DNA of 5,442 nucleotides, taken from the NCBI GenBank assembly GCA_030604585.1, contig JAUVVP010000184.1, forward strand, positions 1-5,442, written 5' to 3'. Source of the stretch: Planctomycetota bacterium (GTDB lineage: Bacteria; Planctomycetota; Brocadiia; SM23-32). The position numbers and the translations under genes were made by a program. The first letter of the stretch is position 1, and each line of letters starts with the position of its first letter. Below the pieces are notes generated by a model, which saw nothing but the letters and a program-made list of their open reading frames with translations, was not told the DNA's origin and searched no databases. Below, piece after piece: positions 1 through 5,442 of this stretch.

Positions 1-300
1 GACGAGTTCTGGGTTCGGGGCCACGTCCCGGGCCGGCCCCTGCTGCCGGGAGTCCTGATCTGCGAGGCGGCCGCCCAACTGTGCAGCTACTACTACAAGA
101 AGGCCATCGAGACCGATAGGTTCCTCGGCTTCGGAGGCATGGAAGGGGTCAAGTTCAGGGGAACCGTGGTGCCCGGCGAGCGCCTTATCCTGGTCGCCCG
201 CAAGGTGGACGTGAGGCCCCGACGGGCGGTCTTCGACTGCCAGGGCTTTGTGGACGGCCGCATGGTCTACGAGGCCACCATCATCGGCCTGCCCATCTGA
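1..300 (+). CDS. FabZ/FabA-like 3-hydroxyacyl-ACP dehydratase, C-terminal part (5' end outside window)
   Basis: The reading frame is open from the first base to a TGA stop at 298-300, giving 99 residues. It opens with the hot-dog-fold dehydratase signature: GHVPGRPLLPGV (residues 7-18), then the central helix ICEAAAQ (residues 20-26). In FabZ the catalytic pair is the histidine of GHxPG and the glutamate of that helix; both are present here (His8, Glu22). The remainder (GVKFRGTVVPGERL, then alternating strands ending EATIIGLPI) follows the family's C-terminal half. FabZ proteins are usually about 140-160 residues, so about 45-55 N-terminal residues lie upstream of the window. The enzyme would dehydrate 3-hydroxyacyl-ACP to trans-2-enoyl-ACP in cytoplasmic fatty acid elongation. 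The usual GHFPG is GHVPG here, a mild change. The wording resembles FabZ-like proteins I associate with Planctomycetota. A specialised paralogue rather than the main FabZ is possible, so no symbol is given. Confidence 0.85.
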   Translation, partial: DEFWVRGHVPGRPLLPGVLICEAAAQLCSYYYKKAIETDRFLGFGGMEGVKFRGTVVPGERLILVARKVDVRPRRAVFDCQGFVDGRMVYEATIIGLPI

Positions 301-356
301 GCCCGCGCGCCTGCGGTTGGCCGGGTCTCCTGGCGGCTGAGAGGTCACATAAAGCC

Positions 357-501
357 GGCTTTCATTAGCTCCCGCCTTGTTATACATATTAGCGATTTAC
401 TTTAATAACGGCTCGCCGCTGGAGCAAATGGCCTTCTCCACGGCCTTTGTTAATAAAGCAACCCGTCCTTTCCTTTCATAGATCGCTTGCTAATGAAAAC
501 C
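357..501. repeat. Long-spaced inverted repeat upstream of fic (arms 357-369 and 489-501)
   Basis: The left arm is GGCTTTCATTAGC (357-369). The right arm is GCTAATGAAAACC (489-501). The reverse complement of the right arm is GGTTTTCATTAGC, so 12 of 13 positions match, including a perfect 10-bp core. The arms enclose 119 bp of AT-rich sequence. No flanking target-site duplication is visible. The left arm overlaps the palindrome at 351-362. The arms could be paired operator sites (the downstream Fic protein carries a winged helix), ends of a small mobile remnant, or chance similarity in AT-rich DNA. Confidence 0.4.
377..406 (+). promoter_or_regulatory. Possible sigma-70-type promoter for fic
   Basis: TTGTTA (377-382) and TTTAAT (401-406) match the -35 and -10 consensus at 4 and 5 of 6 positions, with an 18-bp spacer, in the most AT-rich part of the gap. 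Transcription would start near 413, giving a leader of about 140 nt before fic. A weaker alternative nearer the gene is TTGCTA (487-492) with TAAGCT (510-515), spacer 17. AT-rich DNA yields such matches by chance, so this is tentative. Confidence 0.3.
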
Positions 502-551
502 TGAGCGTGTAAGCTATCATTACTCAAAGTGTCCGGCCTCCCGCGGGCCTG

Positions 552-1745
552 GTGGCGATGAACATGCGGCAGCGGACAAGTTCAGAGCGAGCCGGTCGGC
601 TCATACGATGCGCCTCGGGTGCGGATGCTTATCAGGCGTTTCTGCCGAAAGCGCTGCCCCCTGACCCTCCGTTGGAGTACAACCGGGCGATTCGTGCCCT
701 GGATGAAGAGGCCAATCGTGCGCTGGGAAGGCTCGACGCGGCCGTGTCCTTCATCCCGGACGCGGAGCTCTTCTTGTACTCCTATGTGCGAAAAGAGGCC
801 ATCCTGTCCTCCCAGATCGAAGGCACCCAGAGTACACTGGTGGAGTTGCTCGAACTGGAGGTGACCCCGAGAGCCCGTCCTCCCAACGACGAAGTGCAGG
901 AGGTGTCCAACTACGTTGCGGCCATCCAACACGGCCTCAAGAGGCTGCGTCAGGACGGTTTTCCGTTAAGCCTCCGACTCATCCGAGAAACCCACGACAT
1001 TCTGCTGCGCAGCGGCCGCGGTGCGCGAAGGAACCCCGGCGAGTTCCGGCGCTCGCAGAACTGGCTCGGCGGGACCGGGCCGGCAGACGCTCAGTATGTC
1101 CCGCCCCCGCCTGACCAAGTCATGCCCTGCCTGGATGCCATGGAGAACTACATCCACGAGGAAGATGACGTGCCCCTGCTCATCAAGACCGGCCTCGTCC
1201 ATGCCCAGTTCGAGACCATCCACCCGTTCCTGGACGGCAACGGAAGGGTCGGACGGCTGCTGGTCACGCTGATGCTGTGCGCAAAGGGCGTGCTGTCCGA
1301 GCCCCTGCACTACCTGAGCCTCTACCTGAAGCAGCGCCGCTTAGAGTACTACGAACGACTCTCGGCCATCCGTTTCGAAGGAGACTGGGAAAGATGGATC
1401 GAGTTCTACCTGGAGGGCGTGCTGGAGGTCTCACGCTCCGCAGCGGAGACGGCGCAACGCATCACGGCGCTGTTCCAAGAGCACAGAGACGCATTGGATG
1501 GCTTTGGACGGGCATCCTCGACACTGCTCCGGCTCCACAGGCTCCTTTGTCGCGTGCCGGTCGTCACGGCCCGCCAGGGCGCCCAGGAACTCGGGGTCAC
1601 TGCGCCCACTGTGCAGCGAGCGATTGACATCTTTCGCCAGCAGGGCTGGCTCAACGAAGTTACCGGTCGCAGTCGAGGGCGGGTGTACGCCTATACCCCG
1701 TACCTGCGCATTCTGACCGAGGGATTAGAGGAACGCCCCGGATGA
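552..1745 (+). CDS. Class II Fic family protein AMPylase (adenylyltransferase) with C-terminal winged helix
   Basis: This 397-residue protein has the usual layout of self-inhibited Fic enzymes. An N-terminal Fic_N-type region (about 25-110) contains the inhibitory helix motif (S/T)xxxE(G/N) as SSQIEG (86-91), with Glu90 the predicted inhibitory glutamate. The Fic core follows, with the flap segment (about 172-187, QYVPPPP) and the active-site motif HPFLDGNGRVGR (224-235). His224, Phe226, Asp228, Asn230, Arg232 and Arg235 are all intact. A winged-helix-like domain (about 321-382) ends the protein. Fic proteins of this type transfer AMP from ATP to hydroxyl side chains of target proteins; because the inhibitory glutamate lies in the same chain, no separate antitoxin is needed. 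The target cannot be read from sequence. The start is uncertain: GTG at 552, ATG at 558 and ATG at 564 are in frame, and none has a clear ribosome binding site. The gene ends 51 bp before glyS on the same strand. Sampled GC (about 55-62%) is below glyS, and leucines 139, 264 and 392 use TTA. Confidence 0.9.
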   Translation: MAMNMRQRTSSERAGRLIRCASGADAYQAFLPKALPPDPPLEYNRAIRALDEEANRALGRLDAAVSFIPDAELFLYSYVRKEAILSSQIEGTQSTLVELLELEVTPRARPPNDEVQEVSNYVAAIQHGLKRLRQDGFPLSLRLIRETHDILLRSGRGARRNPGEFRRSQNWLGGTGPADAQYVPPPPDQVMPCLDAMENYIHEEDDVPLLIKTGLVHAQFETIHPFLDGNGRVGRLLVTLMLCAKGVLSEPLHYLSLYLKQRRLEYYERLSAIRFEGDWERWIEFYLEGVLEVSRSAAETAQRITALFQEHRDALDGFGRASSTLLRLHRLLCRVPVVTARQGAQELGVTAPTVQRAIDIFRQQGWLNEVTGRSRGRVYAYTPYLRILTEGLEERPG

Positions 1746-1796
1746 GATGCCCCCTGCGGACCGAGGCGGTGCCTGTCACTTCCATCTCGGACAATC

Positions 1797-3890
1797 ATGG
1801 CTGACCTGCTCTACGAGATCGGGACCGAGGAGTTGCCGGCGGGGTATCTGGGCCCCGCGCTGAAGCAGCTTGGCGCGCAGCTCGAGCGGCTGTTGCAGGA
1901 AAGCCGCCTCGGCGCCGAACGCGTCCACGTCGCCGGGACCCCGCGCCGCCTGACCGTGAGCGTTGAGGGCATAGCCGAGCGCCAGCCGCCCCTGCGCGTG
2001 CGGAGCGTCGGCCCCCCCGCCCGGGCGGCCTTCGACTCCGACGGCAACCCGACGCCGGCCGCTCATGGATTCGCGCGCAGCAAGGGCCTGCCCGTCGAGG
2101 CCCTCCAGGTGGAAGAGACGCAGAAAGGCCCCTACGTGGTCGCGGTGGTGGAGCAGGCGGGCGAACCGGCGGCGGCCCTGTTGCCCGGGCTGCTCGCACA
2201 GGCCGCGGCGGCCGTCACGTTCCCCAAGGCCATGCGGTGGGAAGGCGACGCCTTTCAATTCGCCAGGCCGATCCGGTGGCTGGTCGCGCTGCTGGACGGT
2301 GAGCTGCTGCCGCTGACCATCGCCGGCGTGCGGGCCGGGCGGCGCACGCGGGGCCATCCGTTCCTGGCGCCGGGCGAGATCGAGCTGGCCGACGCCTCGT
2401 ACGAACGCTACCGGGATGCGCTGCGCGAACGCTTCGTCGTGGTGGAGTTCGAAGAGCGCCGCGACCTGATCCGCGCCGAGATCAATGCGCTCATGGCGCA
2501 GCACGGCGCGAAGCTGCGGGACACGGCGCTGCTGGACGAAGTGGCCGACATGGTCGAGTTCCCGCACGCGGTCGAGGGCTCGTTCGACGAGCACTTCCTG
2601 AGCATCCCCGCCCCCGTGCTCAGCGCCGCGATGAAGGAGCACCAGCGCTACTTCCCGGTGCGCGACGCGAATGGCGAGTTGGTGCCCCGCTTCATCACCG
2701 TCTCGAACCGCACCGCCGAGCAGGACGACCTGGTGCGCGAGGGGAACGAGCGCGTGCTGCTCGCGCGCCTGGAGGACGCCAAGTTCTTCTGGGGACAGGA
2801 CAGCCGCCGCCGGCTCGACGAGCTGGCGCCGCGCCTTGAGGAGGTGGTCTTCCTCGGCGGCCTGGGCAACAGCCTCCAGAGGTGCGAGCGCCTGGCCGAG
2901 CTGGGCGCGCTGATCGCCGCGAAGCTCGGCCCGAGCGTGAATGCCCGGCACGTCCGGCGCGCCGCGCACCTGTGCAAGGCCGACCTGCTGACGGGCCTGG
3001 TCGGGGAGTTCCCCACCTTGCAGGGCGTCGTGGGCCGGGAGCTTGCGCGCGCCCACGGCGAGCCGGAGCCGGTGGCCGAAGCCATCGCCGAGCACTACCT
3101 GCCGGGCGGCGCCGATGACGCCCTGCCGGCCACGCCCGAGGGCAGCGTGCTCGCCCTGGCGGACAAGATGGACGTCATCGTCGGCTGCTTCGCCCTCGGC
3201 CTGCTGCCCAGCGGCTCCCAGGACCCCTACGCGCTGCGCCGCAACGCACTCGGCATACTGCTCATCATCGAGAGGAACGGCCTGGACCTGCACCTGGGCG
3301 AGCTGGTCCAGATGGCCCGGGCCACCTATCGCGACCGTGGCGTCGAGTGCGACGACGAAGCCGCCGCGAAGGTGCGCGAGTTCTTCCGCGACCGCCTCTA
3401 CAACGCGGCCATCGAGAGGAGATACCGGCACGACTTCGTCCGCGCGGTGCTGGCGGCCGGTTACGACGAGGTCGGGGGCTTCTGGGACAGGCTGAGCGCA
3501 CTGGCCGAATGCGCCGGGCGGCCGTGGTGGCCGGCCCTGGTCGAACTGGTGGACAGGACCTTCCGCATCCAGCGCGACGCGGAGACGCGCGAACCAGTCC
3601 GGGAGGAGCTTCTCCAAGAGCCGCTCGAGAAGGAACTCGCCGCCGCGCTGCGTGGTAACCGCGACGCCGTGGCCGGCCTGTTCGAGAAGAGCGACTACGT
3701 CGGCGCCGCCGAACGCTACTGCGAGGTCTTCGCGCGGCTGGTGCACGACTTCTTCGAAGATGTCTTCGTCAACGTCGAGGACGCCGCCCTGCGGCTGAAC
3801 CGCAAGTCGCTCTGCGCCGAAGTCTATCGCCTCTTCGCCGACCGCTTCGCCGACCTTTACCTGATCGAGACGGCCGAGGGCCCCCAGTAG
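1797..3890 (+). CDS. glyS: Glycyl-tRNA synthetase beta subunit
   Basis: This 697-residue protein is a full-length match to bacterial GlyS (usually about 690). It begins LLYEIGTEELPAGY, the standard N-terminus, which fixes the ATG at 1797. A weak CGGA element (1788-1791) lies 5 bp upstream. Family landmarks in order are GTPRRLTV (47-54), GNPTPAAHGFARSKG (83-97), FPKAMRW (142-148), FARPIRWLVALL (155-166), RTRGHPFL (183-190), the HD-like region HLCKADLLTGLVGEFPTLQG (391-410), AIAEHYLP (429-436), ADKMDVIVGCFALGLLPSGS (455-474) with DPYALRR (476-482), and a C-terminal helical DALR-type anticodon-binding region (about 580-690, with ALRLNRKSL). In the cytoplasm GlyS joins the catalytic alpha chain GlyQ to charge tRNA-Gly with glycine; the beta chain recognises and holds the tRNA. 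glyQ normally lies just upstream, but here the upstream gene is fic and no glyQ is in the window. No distinct promoter is seen in the 51-bp gap, so transcription may come through fic. Confidence 0.97.
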   Translation: MADLLYEIGTEELPAGYLGPALKQLGAQLERLLQESRLGAERVHVAGTPRRLTVSVEGIAERQPPLRVRSVGPPARAAFDSDGNPTPAAHGFARSKGLPVEALQVEETQKGPYVVAVVEQAGEPAAALLPGLLAQAAAAVTFPKAMRWEGDAFQFARPIRWLVALLDGELLPLTIAGVRAGRRTRGHPFLAPGEIELADASYERYRDALRERFVVVEFEERRDLIRAEINALMAQHGAKLRDTALLDEVADMVEFPHAVEGSFDEHFLSIPAPVLSAAMKEHQRYFPVRDANGELVPRFITVSNRTAEQDDLVREGNERVLLARLEDAKFFWGQDSRRRLDELAPRLEEVVFLGGLGNSLQRCERLAELGALIAAKLGPSVNARHVRRAAHLCKADLLTGLVGEFPTLQGVVGRELARAHGEPEPVAEAIAEHYLPGGADDALPATPEGSVLALADKMDVIVGCFALGLLPSGSQDPYALRRNALGILLIIERNGLDLHLGELVQMARATYRDRGVECDDEAAAKVREFFRDRLYNAAIERRYRHDFVRAVLAAGYDEVGGFWDRLSALAECAGRPWWPALVELVDRTFRIQRDAETREPVREELLQEPLEKELAAALRGNRDAVAGLFEKSDYVGAAERYCEVFARLVHDFFEDVFVNVEDAALRLNRKSLCAEVYRLFADRFADLYLIETAEGPQ

Positions 3891-3904
3891 GTGCGCCCCG
3901 AAGC

Positions 3905-3952
3905 GGAAAAAGGCGTCAGACCCCCTCCGCTAAGCGGTCTGACCCCTTTTCC
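3905..3952. terminator. Bidirectional terminator hairpin between convergent genes (possible dispersed repeat)
   Basis: The left arm AAAAGGCGTCAGACC (3908-3922) pairs with GGTCTGACCCCTTTT (3936-3950). This gives 15 paired positions with one C-C mismatch (3914/3944) and a 13-nt loop. Flanking GG (3905-3906) and CC (3951-3952) extend the symmetry if one A is bulged. A second, competing small hairpin, CCGCT-A-AGCGG, lies at 3927-3937. The A-tract on one side and T-tract on the other let RNA from either strand end in a stem plus a U-run. That suits its place 14 bp after the glyS stop and 14 bp beyond the stop of the opposing gene. The GGGGTCAGACC-type core also resembles repeats I associate with REP-linked transposase termini; that link is recollection only. 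Confidence 0.75.
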
Positions 3953-3966
3953 TCCCGGCGGCTCCC

Positions 3967-5199
3967 TTACAGGGCCGGCGGCTCGGCGGAGATCATCCGT
4001 TCCTCCCGGGTCAACTCGAAGATGGTCGCCAGCAGGGCTATGTCATCCTCCGTCTGCTCCACGTCGCGTCGGGCGAACATGCGCTTCTGCGTGATGACGG
4101 CCTGCTCGAGCGTGACCTCCGTCACCTGGCCGAAGGACTTGGCGTAGTTGCAGAAGCTCGGCACGTCCTGCCCGACGTAGCCGTAGAGCATGCTGGCAGC
4201 GCCGACCGTCTTCCCGGTGAAGATGCTGGTGTTGATGGCGCTCTTGGCGTAGTCGCCGATGACGCAGCCCACGAACTGCATGCCCGTCTCGATGCGCCGT
4301 CCCCGACGCTGGATCCGGACCTCGCCGTAGGTGTTCTTCAGGTCGCTGTTGCTGGTGCCGGCCCCCAGGTTCACCCACGAGCCGAGGTAGGAGTGGCCCA
4401 GGAAGCCGTGGTGCTGCTTGTTGGCGTACGGCTCGATGACGGTCGCCTCCACCTCGCCGCCGATCTTGCACGTATGGCCTATGGAGACGGACTGTTTCAC
4501 CGACGAGCGCTCGATAATCCGCGACCTCGGGCCGACGTAGACCGGACCCTCGAAGTAGGTGAAGTCCAGCACGCGGACGCCCTCGTCCAGCACGATGGGG
4601 CCGTCATCGGCGTGGAAGACAGCCGTCTCCGCCACCGAAACGCCTTCGCCCACAAAGACGCTGGGCCGAAGCTCCCGGAAGCCGTCGGCCTCGATCCTGT
4701 GCTCGACATTCACCGGGAGGAGTTCCTCCAGTGCGCCGATGACATGGAAGGGGTAGTCGAATGTCCTGAACGGCTCCCCGTCGCGAAGCGGCAGGTTGAG
4801 GCTGAGCAGATACGGCGTGACCGTTGCCGAGGACAGGTCCTCGGGGACCTGCTCGCCTACGCGCAGCATGGCGGCCGCCACCCGGTGCCCCGCGGTGCAC
4901 ATGAACGGCTGCGCCGCGGCAAGCAGCTCCCGCAGCCGCTCCACGTAGCGTACGTCGGGGGCAACGGCGGCATTGAGGAACAGCGTAGGACCATCCTCCG
5001 GCGGAGAGCCTGCGAGCGAACGGGCGGCGATCTTCTTCAGATAGCCCCGCACGACGCAACTGACGCGCTCGCCGGCCAGCGCCGCGACTTCGCGCAGGTT
5101 GTAGGCCCCGCACGTGACCGCCCAGGCGGGACGCGTCAGCGTGATCGGCCACATGTCCTCGACATAGTGGTCCTCGAACAGAACGATGTTTCCTGTCAT
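3967..5199 (-). CDS. GlmU-like bifunctional sugar-1-phosphate nucleotidyltransferase / acyltransferase (alternative bacterial GlmU type)
   Basis: This 410-residue protein begins NIVLFEDHY, then WPITLTRPAW (17-26) and YNLREVAAL (33-41). That pattern is typical of the divergent NTP-transferase domain of alternative GlmU proteins, which lack the usual glycine-rich GxGTxM loop. After a middle segment (NVEHRIEADG, 164-173), a left-handed beta-helix built of hexapeptide-like repeats runs about 181-343. It contains the family hallmark GSWVNLGAGTSNSDLKNTYG (273-292) and TGMQFVGCVIGDYAKSAINT (305-324). A helical tail ends the chain. By family, it would make a UDP-sugar such as UDP-N-acetylglucosamine for envelope polymers, and may also acetylate the sugar phosphate. 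Substrate specificity cannot be read here, so no symbol is given. ATG at 5199 is preferred over the in-frame GTG at 5211: GGTGG lies 7 nt upstream of the ATG, and relatives begin at about this point. The gene converges on glyS. Confidence 0.88.
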   Translation of the reverse strand: MTGNIVLFEDHYVEDMWPITLTRPAWAVTCGAYNLREVAALAGERVSCVVRGYLKKIAARSLAGSPPEDGPTLFLNAAVAPDVRYVERLRELLAAAQPFMCTAGHRVAAAMLRVGEQVPEDLSSATVTPYLLSLNLPLRDGEPFRTFDYPFHVIGALEELLPVNVEHRIEADGFRELRPSVFVGEGVSVAETAVFHADDGPIVLDEGVRVLDFTYFEGPVYVGPRSRIIERSSVKQSVSIGHTCKIGGEVEATVIEPYANKQHHGFLGHSYLGSWVNLGAGTSNSDLKNTYGEVRIQRRGRRIETGMQFVGCVIGDYAKSAINTSIFTGKTVGAASMLYGYVGQDVPSFCNYAKSFGQVTEVTLEQAVITQKRMFARRDVEQTEDDIALLATIFELTREERMISAEPPAL

Positions 5200-5203
5200 G
5201 GTC

Positions 5204-5214
5204 CGTTCCACCCC
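5204..5214 (-). promoter_or_regulatory. Ribosome binding site deciding the start of the GlmU-like gene
   Basis: Read on the minus strand, a run of G leads into GGTGG, which ends 7 nt before the ATG at 5199. The GGxGG form and this spacing fit a purine-rich Shine-Dalgarno element. The same run overlaps the alternative GTG at 5211 and so cannot serve it, which favours the shorter 410-residue product. Confidence 0.5.
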
Positions 5215-5298
5215 CCAATAAAGCTCTTTGCCGGGGTCCGGGGCAGGGCCACGTCACCACCGCGCAGCACGGGCGCCGCCGGGCCGGCAACCGCGCCC

Positions 5299-5307
5299 AT
5301 TATAACA
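5299..5307 (-). promoter_or_regulatory. Extended -10 promoter for the GlmU-like gene
   Basis: On the minus strand the sequence reads TGTTATAAT: a perfect TATAAT (5299-5304) preceded by the TGn extension (5305-5307). No good -35 box lies 16-18 bp further upstream, but extended -10 promoters often do without one. Transcription would start near 5292, giving a 5' leader of about 93 nt before the ATG at 5199. The first part of that leader contains GC-rich inverted repeats (GCCGG-G-CCGGC, 5278-5288), which could fold. Confidence 0.55.
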
Positions 5308-5442
5308 ACTTGCGCTCGGCCCGTAGTTATCCTAAGGCGAGCAACACCCCCATCCCGGCCGAGGGCGGGGCGCTCGACATCCTTGGCCCCGGCTCGTAAG
5401 ATCGCGGACGTGCAGCCTCATCATCGCTACCGCGTGCAGGAC

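Larger units (their letters stand above)
301..551. other. Intergenic gap with an abrupt AT-rich, structured stretch
   Basis: This 251-bp gap separates the dehydratase stop from fic. Its first 40 bases are as GC-rich as the surroundings. By direct count, 341-530 drops to about 44% GC (84 of 190), and 361-410 to 32%. Within it lie a perfect 12-bp palindrome, AAAGCCGGCTTT (351-362), a 13-bp inverted repeat (357-369 and 489-501), a short hairpin, CGGC-TC-GCCG (409-418), and a near-palindrome, CTTTGTTAATAAAG (445-458, 12 of 14 positions symmetrical). ATTAGC occurs at 364-369 and 388-393, and inverted at 489-494. I see no tRNA and no convincing rho-independent terminator for the dehydratase. The stretch most likely holds the promoter and control region of fic. 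A remnant of inserted DNA is the alternative. Confidence 0.6.

Noticed and set aside
301..345. A rho-independent terminator after the dehydratase gene
   Set aside because: Only short GC-rich complementarities are present with no U-run. The palindrome at 351-362 can form a stem of just four pairs.
357..501. The inverted repeat upstream of fic as an integron attC site or transposon ends
   Set aside because: No GTTRRRY/RYYYAAC core sites are placed correctly, no target-site duplication flanks the arms, and no integrase or transposase gene is in the window.
1277..1627. Alternative-frame open reading frames inside fic on both strands
   Set aside because: They are shadows of fic, which carries intact Fic motifs throughout. 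Their translations show no recognisable domains.
1776..3746. A 656-codon open frame on the minus strand lying across glyS
   Set aside because: It is the mirror of glyS. High GC at third codon positions removes antisense stops, its translation has low-complexity arginine, alanine, glycine and glutamine-rich composition with no family motif, and glyS itself matches its family end to end.
4604..5290. A 228-codon minus-strand frame overlapping the start of the GlmU-like gene
   Set aside because: It is a different frame over the same DNA, arginine-rich and without motifs, while the overlapping frame has clear family signatures.
5324..5343. Similarity to the I-CeuI homing site of 23S rRNA (TCCTAAGG with nearby matching bases)
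   Set aside because: Only about 8 contiguous bases match, and the surrounding sequence does not continue as 23S rRNA. Chance is sufficient.

Overview
The window looks like ordinary bacterial chromosome from a high-GC organism. The best guess is a member of the Planctomycetota or a related PVC-type lineage, probably from a metagenome assembly. Three things point that way: the wording of the FabZ-like dehydratase fragment at the left edge, the alternative GlmU-type sugar nucleotidyltransferase near the right edge (the family also common in Bacteroidota), and a separate GlyS-type glycyl-tRNA synthetase beta chain. This placement rests on recognising the proteins, not on a marker gene, and is only moderately secure.

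Layout, left to right. Positions 1-300 hold the 3' end of a hot-dog-fold 3-hydroxyacyl-ACP dehydratase (fatty acid synthesis). Positions 301-551 are an intergenic gap that turns abruptly AT-rich and carries a long-spaced inverted repeat, a 12-bp palindrome and a possible promoter. Positions 552-1745 encode a class II (self-inhibited) Fic protein with an intact AMP-transfer motif and a C-terminal winged helix. After 51 bp comes a complete glyS (1797-3890), the beta subunit of glycyl-tRNA synthetase, with no glyQ in view. A 76-bp gap (3891-3966) contains a long hairpin with A- and T-tracts that can terminate transcription from both sides. Facing glyS on the minus strand is a complete GlmU-like bifunctional sugar-1-phosphate nucleotidyltransferase/acyltransferase (3967-5199), preceded by a likely extended -10 promoter at 5299-5307. 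The last roughly 100 bases hold no confident gene; a divergent plus-strand gene may begin near 5410.

Working together: three genes are housekeeping (membrane lipid synthesis, aminoacylation of tRNA-Gly, and activated amino-sugar supply for the envelope). They sit side by side without an evident shared pathway. The fic gene is the accessory element. Sampled stretches are about 55-62% GC against about 67-80% in glyS, and it has TTA leucine codons that glyS lacks. It is preceded by the AT-rich, repeat-bearing stretch. It may have been acquired and inserted upstream of glyS, with which it could be co-transcribed. I see no clear undescribed multi-gene system here. The items most worth following are the fic-glyS pairing, the structured DNA upstream of fic, and the hairpin between the convergent genes.
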